20,466 nucleotides of DNA from Phoronis ovalis (lineage: Eukaryota; Phoronida; Phoronidae). Positions 10,401 to 18,094 of the stretch are shown here, in pieces; the stretch's first letter is position 1; every line of letters starts with the position of its first letter. Location: contig JAOXYB010001125.1 in the NCBI GenBank assembly GCA_028565635.1, positions 1-20,466 on the forward strand, in the 5' to 3' direction. The position numbers were made by a program, and so were the translations under genes. A model generated the notes under the pieces. It had not been told where the DNA came from and ran no database searches. It worked only from the letters and a program-made list of their open reading frames with translations.

Positions 10401-13400
10401 GTCATCATCACAGTCATCATCACAGTCATCATCACAGTCATCATCGCAGTCATCATCACAGTCATCATCACAGTCATCATCAGTAGTAATGTACTTCTCC
10501 TGTTAGTTTCATTTTTTAACTAAAAGCATCCATAATTCTCCTGACAATTCCATCTTTTAATGTTCTTTGTTTTGCAGTTGTTCAATTTGCCTGTTTTTAT
10601 CAGCCGTTGCCTTCTTTTTATGCAAATATATGAAGAAAAAACGTCTTCATGCTAGATATGTTAATTAGAATAAATTATGCATTTTTGCAAAACATTAAGC
10701 AAATAAAACTTGACATTCCCAACTAGAGGGATATGTGGGTTAAATTCCGGGGTTAAATTGCCATCCATACATTGTAAAATAGTTTATTTCGTGAATTTAA
10801 CTATTTTTCCTTCTGAAAAATGAAAATCTTATCAAACAGTTCATTTTATACATCCTATAAATATGTAATTTCGTCAGTCAAGTAATTTTTTGAAGGAACA
10901 CGGATATTTATCAATACCAGGATCACCCTCAAATAACAAATTTTCTCACAATATCCCGTAGTGAACGAGACCTAAAACTCAAGTAGAAAGGCTTAATTTT
11001 AAAAAACTGAAAAGTAATTGTTAAAAGAACTGACCTCTCTCTCGTTGTCTCCAAAGGAGATGTTGAGCATTCCCATGGCCCGGATTATGGCCACCAATGA
11101 TTGGATAGTGTTACTGTATACAACTGGCTTAAACTGTTTATTATCTTCATTTGTAAACCCGCCTTCGTGGATAATTCTGGAATAAGTACATATGCACATT
11201 AGTTACTATTATACGATGTAAGTCCCCTGCGATGTAAGTCTTACATTGTTAGGTACACCACATGGTAAATGTTACCCTGCTGGGCCCCGCAGCTTAGTTC
11301 TACCCGTTCCACCAAAAGACACCTGTTTTAAACAGACATACACACATGTATAGGCACAGAATCAGTAGCTGCAACAGGCAAATCAGTCATTAAATAGAAG
11401 AAATGATTAATAGGGACTATTGCACATTGGGAAGACCAGATAGATTTGCTGCATGAAACACATTGGATGATACGACCTAAACTCTACGCAGTACCTTTGC
11501 GAAAGATAGCATTATATTTTTACGCGAACTGTGAGCAGAATCGATTTGCTATGTTTATTTATCCCCCATCCTGTTCCATGCTTGTTCGTGTAGTATTTAT
11601 GTGAATATATATTCATGTGGACATTGTACATACTACCAGATTTTTACGTAGTCTATTAATTAGGGCTGCTTCTAAAAGACAGGGAAGTTTCCTTTCTTAT
11701 CCCAGTTTTCAACAAGTTGTATGTTACATTTATAAACATGGTACTACGATACCAGATGTGCTACATCCCTATGGTCAGTCATTGTTGACCTTGAGGTGAA
11801 AAGGTCATTTCTACCTGTTTATTTAACCTGAGAGTTGACCTTGTGTCCGAAAGGTCATATAGAGGTCAAAAGGGTAGCATCTCAAAATGGCGTGAAACTT
11901 CTGAAATTAGATTTTTGTATCATTTAGAGGTAATTTAACTGCTATTTTGAGACTAAAAGGTCACAAGAAATATAATTTTTAAAATTTGATGGAAAGTTCA
12001 GTAATGTTTGAAAGGTCATCTACAGGCCATACAAAGGTCACAGAAATCAATAACAGCAACACTTGGCAATCTAGTTATTTATATAAATTTCAATCTTCCT
12101 CGATGAAAACAATCAGCAACCTTATGAAGCAACTTCTACAAAACCATTCGTTCAAATCATTATACATGTACATGCAGTTGAAAGAGAATCATTACGCAAA
12201 ACGCTGCTAAAAAACCCCACCATATTTGATGACACTAGTAAAGCTTTGTTTTTAGGGTGATTTGGCACGAGTCGAAGTATTGTATAAGGTAGCCTTATGT
12301 CATACATTTGGATCAATACAGATAATCAGTTATGACGTATATAAGCTAATAGTTGAAAGTTTTATATCAGCCACACCACGTATAGCAGCATATAATACTA
12401 GATTATATCTAAATATTAAAAGGGAATTATTGAATACTTCTTTTGTTGAGAGTTGAAGTATATATACATACAAACTGGAAGCGGGTGTTTTACGCGGCTA
12501 GCGATAGAATGGTTTCCCGGCAGGTTTGGTATTCAGTAGACCACATGTTAGGTAACAGTTATTCAAATCACGGCTCTATTTTGTTACCTCACCGCATGTA
12601 TTGAATGACTTCCTATACAAATGATTGTGTAATCGCTTTTGCAATTATCTCATGCAGCTATAATTATCTCAAGCATACAGAAACCGTAAATCCATTCTAT
12701 CTCAAGCTGTAATTAAAACACAAGGACAGGGTTTGAAGTATATAGATACACCATATATATCCAGAATATAGCTAGTTTTATATTGTTTTTAAGTCCACAT
12801 GGTTACGTGTGATTCAATTATAGACAGTCAAAGAGCTGTAGTTGTACTGCCACCGTCGTATATATATTCTTTGCCTAAATCCCCGACCTGAACCCCTCCA
12901 TTGTCTGAATAAAAGACGAGATAGAAAATCAATTTTTAACAAATCGCTGGTTCGTCTAAAAAATATTTCAGGACCTTTGATATTGATTTCCAACAAAAAA
13001 AAAATGTAAATGACTAGCAAAAAAGCAAAATGTCGGAAAATTGTATCATTTTCTCTTAAAATTTACAGATTCATCAAAGAACACCTTAATTTTTCTTTTA
13101 TAAAAGAATCCTTGCTATTGTTGAAAAAAAATCTCGTTATCTCTTGTGTTTTCCACCCACAAGATAGCAAGTTTCAGGATGTTTAGCTTTATCCAAAGCT
13201 TGGATATATATAAAACTCTAAAGGGTACCCTAAGTCGATCTGTCCGAATCTGTAATGGTCTGGAACCTTAGCGCAGATTTAAAAAAAAACGTATACAACA
13301 AAGTAATGTAAACGGGTTAGGTTTATGTCGATAAGAGATTGTTGAAATAGAACAGAATATTTGCAAAGTAAATTCAGTCTAGATGCTTCAGTAACATTGT

Positions 13401-16400
13401 TCATTTATTAACGACAGTCTGGAAATTGATTATCGAAAAAATTACCATATGCAAACTATGACTACTGTAGTACTTTCTAAAACTATTATCATTTATTTTA
13501 TCGTAGTCTGTCTATTTATAACTTCATAAATTAATTCGTTTTTAGATGTCAAAATAGAAATATTTAAAATAGGAATTTTTTAGCCTCATAAAACACATGA
13601 CTAAATATAAGTCACACAGTTAAACATTTAATCCGCAATATAAGTGGAATTATGTAAGTTTGAAAAGGGACTAGATATAACGTAAACTTATCCAGATTGA
13701 CCCCAATCAAATATCATCATATGAGATATACTCCGTCATTTATGAGAGTCAATCGTAACTTTGCGATCACTCCAATAAGCATAAATCCATAAAGTAATAA
13801 AAACGCCTATGTTAGAATCGTTGTCTACCAGACGTAATAAAACATCTGTTGTTCAAATACAAATCAAACTGTTTAGATACCAATTAACAGACTTTGCTGC
13901 AACAATTATTTAGTTTTACATGTGAAAATATGTTCTGGCTCGTAAGTAGGCGGTGTTTCCATTTCACGCCTAGATGACACTCCAAAATAGTGGACATAAT
14001 TAACCAGTTAATGGAATTTCTGTCCTTACCCAAGGTAGAGACATTTTTTTGGAGGATATATAGCAAACTAACTATATTTTTTACATGTTTCACGCTTAGA
14101 TATGCTTGTTGCATAATCTGAAAGGCCACATCTGTTCTCCATTTGCCCGCAAACTGATTTTTTTAATCCAGGCAGCCAACCAGCTGAATATGCTGCAAAA
14201 CCACATCTCAGCCAGCTGAAATTTAAAGGGGGGGGGGAATGATTTTCCTGCTTAAATAATTGGACAGCGTTGCTCTAGAAAGTTCCCCCTTCTCTGATGA
14301 ATGACCTATAAGGTTTGCCAGCTAGATAGACTGATCTGGGGAACAGATATTAATATGGGGAACGGACTCGGATTCATTAGAAATACAATAAATTGCAACT
14401 GAAAATGAAAATATTTTAAAAAACAACATAAACAAACAGTTCTGTTGTAAACATCTACCTATTAAAGTATACACATTTTAGGTAGAACATTGCAGTTAAT
14501 TAATTATAACCACGTAATGACCGAGTTCTCGCAAAATATGTCCATGCTAGATGCACTAGTGGTGTGTCCAACGAATTGGGTCCGTATACGATTGTATGTG
14601 ATAATCCGTAAGTCAGTGGACGTGTTCCTCTGTCGATCAGTAAAGTGGGATTTAATATACCCGATATGCATATCTTGACAAGTTTGAAAACATGTTAAAT
14701 GATGTAAACAGATTTCTGAATGTAAAGGTTATGTTCTATAAGTGGTAAAACGGACCTGCTTTTTCAGAAATAGTTTTTAAAGATTTTCATAAAAGTACGT
14801 TGCATTCCATGTTTGTTTATAAAATAAATACAATAATTTGCGTGGCAGATTAAAGTTTCTTGGAACCATATCCTATTAACCCTATCTGTATGTGCAACAA
14901 CTGACACTACAAGTTTCGCTAAGTTGCCACAAATGCTAAATTAAAACCTCGTAGTATTACAAATTTGAATGCAAAGGCGGCCTAAATTTATCGGCAGGTT
15001 TATGAATTATAAAACCAACCAGACCTTTCATAGCATAAACGAAGCACCTGGCATCTCAGCATGAAACGGATAAAATTTTAAGAATCACTAACAAGATACA
15101 GAGAAGTGTGCAACAGTTCAAGCGAAATGACCTTTGCCGACTAGACAAATATTATGGCAGAGACGGTATGCTACATATAAATACAAACCCCATTTCATTC
15201 GTACACAATACAATATACATGTTAACCGCTGGAATTGATAACATCATAATGATCACAAATAATAACTCCCATACTTATTTACTTCCTGGCATGCAGTCTA
15301 AAAGTATATTATCTTTCGATAGTCAGTTTATCAATATTTCAGTGGTAATTTAAATGTAATTTTTTTTTGTAAAATTGCATCTTTTGCATATATATTTTTA
15401 GGGAAAGCAGCTGCTGAACCAAGAATTGTTTGCGTTATCAGCAGCGCAAGAATTAACTGATTCAGTATCAAAAATTATACAAATCTCTATATACCGGAGA
15501 TTGTACAGGCCAGGGCTACAGACTACCACCGGCTTCAAAGATAGAGATCAAAACTTTCAGAAGATATGCAACCAATTCAGCACCGGGGTTCAGCAAACAG
15601 TTACTCGAATATATAATTATCTTACTTTTAAGTTTTGTATTATAGAATCAGTTTTTTGGCTAGATCTAACTCGACTAGCATTTTTATACTTTTTGTGCTA
15701 CTGGTGAATGTTTAGCTCCACTTGATCCACCACTGAGCAATGCAGTCACAAACTGAAGGGAGGCGGATTATCAACATGAATATATATGTATCTATATAAC
15801 AATAATATTGCAATCATATTAAATAAAAGATGATTTACAGTAAAGTCGTTATATTAACCGTGGCTACTAATAATAGCCGGGAATAATAGTATAGACAGTC
15901 GCTTTATTGATTTTTTAATACATAGTTTTCAATACAAAACTTATTGCTAAAGATTTTCTCTGTTCTTAACACGCTGGAGGACAAAGGAATATTATCATAG
16001 TTGGTGACAAAGAAGTAAAATTATCGTCTGAAACACAGTGCGAAATGTATACTGTTCAGTATGATATAACAAGAAGAGTTTATTTGTTAAATATTAGGAA
16101 ACTAATGAAGCAGACAATCCATGAAAGAGAGGTTATGCGCGATTTTGGCTAAATATTTCCAAAGTGAATAGAAGTCAATAAAGAGTAAATACAAAGAATG
16201 TCTAGAATATGAGCCGTCGCCACTACAGCGCTAGAAAGTATTTAATAATTTAATTTCCCTTTTTCCATACATGACCATTATCGGTATATGACACCCAGCA
16301 GAAACTAAGTTTAATGAAAGAATTTAGTAACCATGGTAATAGGAATGAAAGATAAATATTCTTAAGGTGTGCTTAATTACTTCCCGGCATGCCTCTTCGA

Positions 16401-18094
16401 AGAATAAACAGTAGTAATTGGCTATCACTCATCTTTTAGCCCTCAGATATACTGCAAATTATTAAAATGAAAAACAAATTTATTTCTATTATATTAATTT
16501 TTACATACCCTCATGGCACAAAATACATACCCTCATGGCCTGTCAGACAATAACAATTATTATGCTATTTCTGCCCGTGATGTACTACTAAACAGTACAT
16601 TCGGAAAATATGTGGGAAAACACACTTCTTTATGCCAACTATATCTTCAGGCAATCATATTGGTATATGTGCAATTTGCATATTTTAGGTATAACGACGT
16701 GGTCACCAGGCGGCGCTCATAAAAAAAGCCCAGAGTGTACTATGATGCAAAAGTTTACTTTTTCGCCTTGTGCTATTCACCCCTATTCATCAGTTTACTT
16801 ACTTTTCAACGGAGTTTCTGGCTGAATCAAATATTATGTTTTTATAATGTTATTATTCCTCAGGTGTTCGTTGATTTATCATACAGTCACTATGAAATGG
16901 ATACAACACTTATCAATCTCATATTACAGTTCTGATAGCAAGTAAGATTCATTTTAATATTATTATTATTATTTAAAATTGGAAATATAGGTTAAGACAC
17001 GTTGATAACAGGTCAGTATAATAAAAAAAACATGTTGGATATGTGCAAGAGACAATACCCACGAAATATTTGGTTACGAAATCATTTTCAAACTTGCCAG
17101 TAATTTTACATTTGTGATGAGACGAAATCGTTTAAATATAAGTTACATGTTTATGTCACGATGAAGGCAGGGACTGAAGTGTATTTGTTGAAACGTACAA
17201 CACACTTAACATTATTGCCCTCTATAAAAGTTATCAGCATCACATGTGTTTGTTAATCAATTTACAGAGTACATATCCAGGGCTCCGGCTCTGAATAAGG
17301 CTTAACTATAAGGTAAATATAAAAGGTGTTACCGGCGTGATTCACAGTTGCTTGTTGAAGTGTAAGAGTAAGATAAACAAAAATGCATGTCAGAAACCTA
17401 TGTAACGCAACAGATGGGCTTTAATATTTGCATTGACTGAAACGAGTCAAGCATGATGCAGAGATATGTCTATCAATGTCACACGACACGCATGATGCAT
17501 GTAATCTAGGATATATAAAATATTATATGTAAAGTTGTTACAGATTTAAGAAATTACAGAAGTTTGCTATAAAGAGTTTAACATAAAAAACGTAGGTACG
17601 TACTTCATTTGTTTAACTATAGTGCTTTTTCCTGATTCACCTGCACCTATAAAATAGATGGGAAAAGTACTCGTTATAATGTACATAAATAAAAACAATA
17701 ATATGAAGGTATATCATTTATTGTTAATTAAATTTGGAACAACCCGGTAATACGAAAAATAGTTATACAATATATCTTTTGTAATCCACTATGGCAATGA
17801 GTCTTTATTATCAGTCTATAATGTATGGAATATAATTTCTGCATATCATTATGTGAGAATCCTTTTATAGATCAGATCTTCAAGAAAAATGGCGGCCGTT
17901 CGATAATGATAACGCCCTTTACATGTTTCTGTGTTTTCACAATATTGTTTCAGTTGAAAAATGAACTTCTACATACCTAATAATAATAATTTTATATCTT
18001 TTGCCGCTTGCATTCCATCTTCTTTTAAATTTTTCTCAATGGCTCTACTCCTGTCCATAGCCGCCCTTTCATCAGCACTCATTGTGCACCCCAT
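4223..18094 (-). CDS. GNAO1: G protein alpha-o subunit (Go), complete 8-exon gene
   Basis: The product is the GTP-binding alpha subunit of heterotrimeric Go. It sits on the inner face of the plasma membrane, couples seven-transmembrane receptors to effectors through its GTPase cycle, and releases G-beta-gamma. The joined exons (18094-17977, 17646-17604, 11176-11035, 7676-7516, 7076-6948, 6254-6125, 5210-5057, 4410-4223) give 1065 nt, 354 residues plus stop. Visible motifs are MGC at 1-3 (myristoylation and palmitoylation), P-loop GAGESGKS at 40-47, Arg179 and Thr182 of switch I, DVGGQ at 201-205 with catalytic Gln205, NKKD at 270-273, TCATD at 324-328, and C-terminus [10 protein letters not shown] with Cys351, the residue ADP-ribosylated by pertussis toxin in Gi/o. 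The GCGLY ending and MGCT start separate it from Gi, Gq, Gs and G12. Intron phases in order are 1, 2, 0, 2, 2, 0, 1, the pattern I recall for vertebrate Gi/Go genes. The frame is unbroken. The symbol is by orthology; an invertebrate database may call it Galphao or goa-1. Confidence 0.98.
4484..4505. repeat. Perfect inverted repeat, 9-bp stem and 4-nt loop
   Basis: CACTTTTAT, loop CCGA, then ATAAAAGTG. The two arms are exact reverse complements. It lies in intron 7 about 75 bp from exon 8, at the edge of the degenerate repeat that follows it. Confidence 0.85.
4505..4600. repeat. Degenerate tandem repeat of the type GG(A/C)CTTTATTCGAAG
   Basis: Successive blocks read GGACTTTATTCGAAG, GGCCTATATTTAG, GGGCTACTACTTCAAAGG, TTTCTATTCAAGG and GGGTATATATTCGG. 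They look like mutated copies of one short unit of about 16-22 bp. Blocks of this style are, as I recall, scattered in invertebrate genomes. No coding sense is apparent. Confidence 0.55.
5057..5210 (-). CDS. GNAO1: G-alpha-o exon 7 (residues 242-293, base-recognition NKKD)
   Basis: This 154-nt exon encodes [19 protein letters not shown], then [19 protein letters not shown] and the CFPEYTG end. NKKD (270-273) is the G4 motif that recognises guanine. The acceptor is ...TATTTTCAG (ending at 5211) and the donor is GTAAGT (from 5056). One departure stands out: [12 protein letters not shown] here against the nearly universal KKSPLTICFPEY or CYPEY, so the Pro-Leu pair is replaced by Ser-Ile. In vertebrate GNAO1 this exon and the next exist as two alternative versions; I see only one version in this window. 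Confidence 0.97.
5211..6124 (-). other. Go intron 6 (914 bp)
   Basis: This phase-0 intron has donor GTAAGT and acceptor TATTTTCAG. It contains a 12-bp palindrome, TGTGACGTCACA, at 6004-6015, which is a perfect CREB/ATF-type site. A plus-strand open stretch at 5343-5639 starts at TTG and resembles no protein I know, so it is treated as chance. There is no duplicate of exon 7. Confidence 0.88.
6004..6015. promoter_or_regulatory. Perfect CRE palindrome TGTGACGTCACA (candidate CREB/ATF site)
   Basis: A twelve-base perfect palindrome that contains the full cAMP-response element TGACGTCA (6006-6013) lies inside intron 6. CREB and ATF bZIP proteins bind this octamer. Its intronic position and use are unproven. 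It is one of two full octamers in the window. Confidence 0.35.
6125..6254 (-). CDS. GNAO1: G-alpha-o exon 6 (switch II, residues 198-241)
   Basis: This 130-nt exon encodes [20 protein letters not shown], then the strand [27 protein letters not shown] (201-205) is the G3 motif, with Gln205 needed for GTP hydrolysis. RSERKKW is switch II, which binds G-beta-gamma and RGS proteins. [16 protein letters not shown] is characteristic of protostome Go. The acceptor is ...TTTTGTAG (ending at 6255) and the donor is GTAAGT (from 6124). The segment matches the canonical family sequence, as expected for the most constrained part of the protein. Confidence 0.98.
6255..6947 (-). other. Go intron 5 (693 bp)
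   Basis: This phase-2 intron has donor GTAAGG and acceptor TTTTGTAG. It is AT-rich and I see nothing in it besides the splice signals. Confidence 0.9.
6948..7076 (-). CDS. GNAO1: G-alpha-o exon 5 (switch I, residues 155-198)
   Basis: This 129-nt exon encodes FLDDLDRLG, then [18 protein letters not shown] and the strand ending FKNLNFK. It includes switch I. Arg179 is the arginine finger that cholera toxin modifies in Gs, and Thr182 binds Mg2+. The acceptor has a long T tract ending in AG at 7077. The donor is GTAAGG from 6947. Arg165-Pro166 replaces the Ala-Ala or Ala-Lys I recall in fly and mollusc Go at a tolerant position between the two domains. Confidence 0.97.
7077..7515 (-). other. Go intron 4 (439 bp)
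   Basis: This phase-2 intron runs from donor GTAAGA to an acceptor preceded by a long T tract. It is AT-rich, and I see no repeats or conserved motif beyond the splice signals. Confidence 0.9.
7516..7676 (-). CDS. GNAO1: G-alpha-o exon 4 (residues 102-155, helical domain)
   Basis: This 161-nt exon encodes the rest of the helical domain: [24 protein letters not shown], then MKRLWVDSG, then [11 protein letters not shown] (residues 102-155). [12 protein letters not shown] is a Go-type signature. The exon is three bases longer than the 158 nt I recall for Gi. The acceptor is ...ATTTTAG (ending at 7677) and the donor is GTAAGA, starting at 7515. The donor falls within codon 155 and would create an in-frame stop if read through. 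Val133, Gly142 and Asn145 replace the vertebrate residues Gly, Asn and Arg; I recall these as typical of molluscan Go. Confidence 0.97.
8223..8276 (-). other. Hammerhead-like hairpin relic
   Basis: The minus strand begins GTTTACA and ends TGTAAAC, a perfect 7-bp closing stem. Directly inside is GCTGATGAG, which contains the invariant hammerhead core CUGAUGA (8268-8262). An internal hairpin (8257-8239) follows with a stem of six pairs and one mismatch around the loop CCACA. After it comes CAAAAA, where an active ribozyme would have CGAAA. A third stem is absent or too short. It is best read as a decayed retroelement-type hairpin, not as an active ribozyme. Confidence 0.3.
8436..8443. promoter_or_regulatory. 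Perfect CRE octamer TGACGTCA
   Basis: This second full cAMP-response element lies in intron 3. The flanks (TTATATGACGTCAACC) are not palindromic. By a rough base-composition estimate, about 0.2 such octamers would be expected in 20 kb of DNA this AT-rich. Confidence 0.3.
10172..10483. repeat. 12-bp minisatellite (CATCATCACAGT)n with assembly gap
   Basis: Tandem copies of the 12-mer CATCATCACAGT flank a run of 100 N. About 8 units lie before the gap and about 9.5 after it. Variant units sit near the edges (CAATCATCATCA near 10190, a G for A near 10446), while the inner units are identical. On the minus strand one frame reads a Met-Met-Thr-Val repeat, but it is intronic and not a gene. The true array length is unknown. 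Confidence 0.95.
10269..10368. other. Assembly gap, exactly 100 N
   Basis: One hundred consecutive N, a common placeholder for a gap of unknown length. It falls inside the identical-unit part of the minisatellite, as expected when an assembler cannot span a long tandem array. Confidence 0.98.
10737..10760. repeat. Two-copy duplication, GGGTTAAATT, period 13 bp
   Basis: GGGTTAAATT occurs at 10737-10746 and again at 10750-10759, separated by CCG. This is a local slip duplication in intron 3 with no further copies. Confidence 0.7.
11035..11176 (-). CDS. GNAO1: G-alpha-o exon 3 (residues 54-101, start of helical domain)
   Basis: This 142-nt exon covers the linker and the alpha-A helix region of the all-helical domain: [22 protein letters not shown] and [19 protein letters not shown]. 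The length matches the classical exon 3 of Gi/Go genes. The acceptor is ...TATTCCAG (ending at 11177) and the donor is GTCAGT (from 11034). The [10 protein letters not shown] stretch agrees with molluscan Go as I remember it, rather than vertebrate Go (AMDTLGIEYG). This is part of why a mollusc-like source is inferred. Gly59 replaces the more usual acidic or polar residue in HE-x-GF. Confidence 0.97.
11786..12040. promoter_or_regulatory. Cluster of AGGTCA nuclear-receptor half-sites (candidate element or repeat relic)
   Basis: Exact AGGTCA lies on the plus strand at 11802, 11852, 11863, 11958, 12013 and 12035, and on the minus strand (TGACCT) at 11786 and 11836. Near matches are AGGTGA at 11794 and AGGCCA at 12024. 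Pairs 11852/11863, 12013/12024 and 12024/12035 are direct repeats with 5-nt spacers, the DR5 arrangement preferred by RAR/RXR heterodimers in vertebrates. Two 25-bp blocks starting at 11784 and 11834 are offset by exactly 50 bp, so part of the pattern arose by duplication. It could be an intronic enhancer or the remains of a GACCTT-rich repeat. Confidence 0.45.
14228..14237 (+). repeat. Ten-G homopolymer
   Basis: A run of ten G in AT-rich intron 2, directly after the imperfect direct repeat CAGCCA(ACCA)GCTGAA (near 14172-14185 and 14211-14222). This is a simple repeat with no function claimed. Confidence 0.85.
15402..15707 (+). other. Unclassified open stretch, antisense in Go intron 2, possible decayed coding relic
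   Basis: A stop-free stretch of 101 codons follows an acceptor-like TATTTTTAG, whose TAG is the upstream stop. The first 28 residues form an amphipathic pattern ([20 protein letters not shown]...) like one helix of a helical-bundle protein such as talin. The next 50 residues show no family I know, and the end is hydrophobic. There is no ATG at its start, no clear donor site and no neighbouring exon. The first 200 bp are visibly richer in GC than the surroundings. Chance, a mobile-element fragment or a lost exon are all possible. Confidence 0.2.
16502..16539. repeat. Two-copy tandem duplication, period 22 bp
   Basis: TACATACCCTCATGGC occurs exactly at 16502-16517 and 16524-16539. This is a recent local duplication in intron 2. 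Confidence 0.85.
16955..16974. repeat. (ATT)n microsatellite, short
   Basis: A short run of ATT units in intron 2. This is an ordinary simple repeat. Confidence 0.85.
17604..17646 (-). CDS. GNAO1: G-alpha-o exon 2 (P-loop, residues 40-54)
   Basis: This 43-nt exon has exactly the length I recall for the second exon of Gi/Go genes. It encodes the phosphate-binding loop GAGESGKS (residues 40-47) followed by TIVKQM; Lys46 and Ser47 contact the beta/gamma phosphates and Mg2+. The acceptor is ...TTTTATAG, ending at 17647, and the donor is GTACGT, starting at 17603. Codon 40 is completed from exon 1 and codon 54 is split with exon 3. At 14 residues it is too short for most ORF callers, so it was recognised from the motif. 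Confidence 0.97.
17647..17976 (-). other. Go intron 1 (330 bp)
   Basis: This phase-1 intron runs from donor GTATGT to acceptor TTTTATAG. It is much shorter than the multi-kilobase first intron of vertebrate Gi/Go genes. It contains the motif AAAATGGCGGCC at about 17886-17897 on the plus strand. This resembles the YY1 site (AAGATGGCGGC), which often sits close to promoters, but its use here is only an inference. I see no alternative exon in it. Confidence 0.9.
17977..18094 (-). CDS. GNAO1: G-alpha-o exon 1 (residues 1-39 plus first base of Gly40)
   Basis: This 118-nt first coding exon encodes the amphipathic N-terminal helix that carries the lipid anchors and contacts G-beta-gamma. Gly2 is the myristoylation site after removal of Met1, and Cys3 is the palmitoylation site. 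The run ending ...[10 protein letters not shown] leads into beta-strand 1. The start is firm. The ATG at 18094-18092 has A at -3 and G at +4, and an in-frame TAG at 18112-18110 closes the frame 18 nt upstream. The donor after the first base of codon 40 is GTATGT (17976 downward). Met5, Asp8 and Met13 differ from the residues I remember for vertebrate and insect Go, but the ERAA...IEKNLKEDG core is kept. Confidence 0.97.

Larger units (their letters stand above)
7677..11034 (-). other. Go intron 3 (about 3.4 kb, contains an assembly gap)
   Basis: This phase-0 intron has donor GTCAGT and acceptor ATTTTAG. Its true length is uncertain because a 100-N gap sits inside a minisatellite (10172-10483). 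It also contains a perfect TGACGTCA at 8436-8443, a hammerhead-like hairpin at 8223-8276 and a small GGGTTAAATT tandem duplication at 10737-10760. I recognised no coding exon. Confidence 0.85.
11177..17603 (-). other. Go intron 2 (6.4 kb), no coding exon recognised
   Basis: This phase-2 intron is the largest in the gene, with donor GTACGT and acceptor ...TATTCCAG. I found no second copy of a G-alpha exon and no recognisable gene on the opposite strand. Notable contents are a cluster of AGGTCA motifs at 11786-12040, a ten-G run at 14228-14237, a plus-strand open stretch at 15402-15707 with higher GC, a 22-bp-period duplication at 16502-16539 and an (ATT)n run near 16955-16974. The rest is AT-rich sequence in which I see nothing specific. 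Confidence 0.85.

Noticed and set aside
10145-10480. Minus-strand open frame reading a long Met-Met-Thr-Val repeat
   Set aside because: It is the translation of the 12-bp minisatellite and spans the N gap, inside intron 3. It has no unique coding sequence.
14294-14320. A second CTGATGA followed by a small ACCT-ATA-AGGT hairpin, considered as another hammerhead-like motif
   Set aside because: There is no GAAA, no closing stem and only a 4-bp hairpin, so it is consistent with chance.
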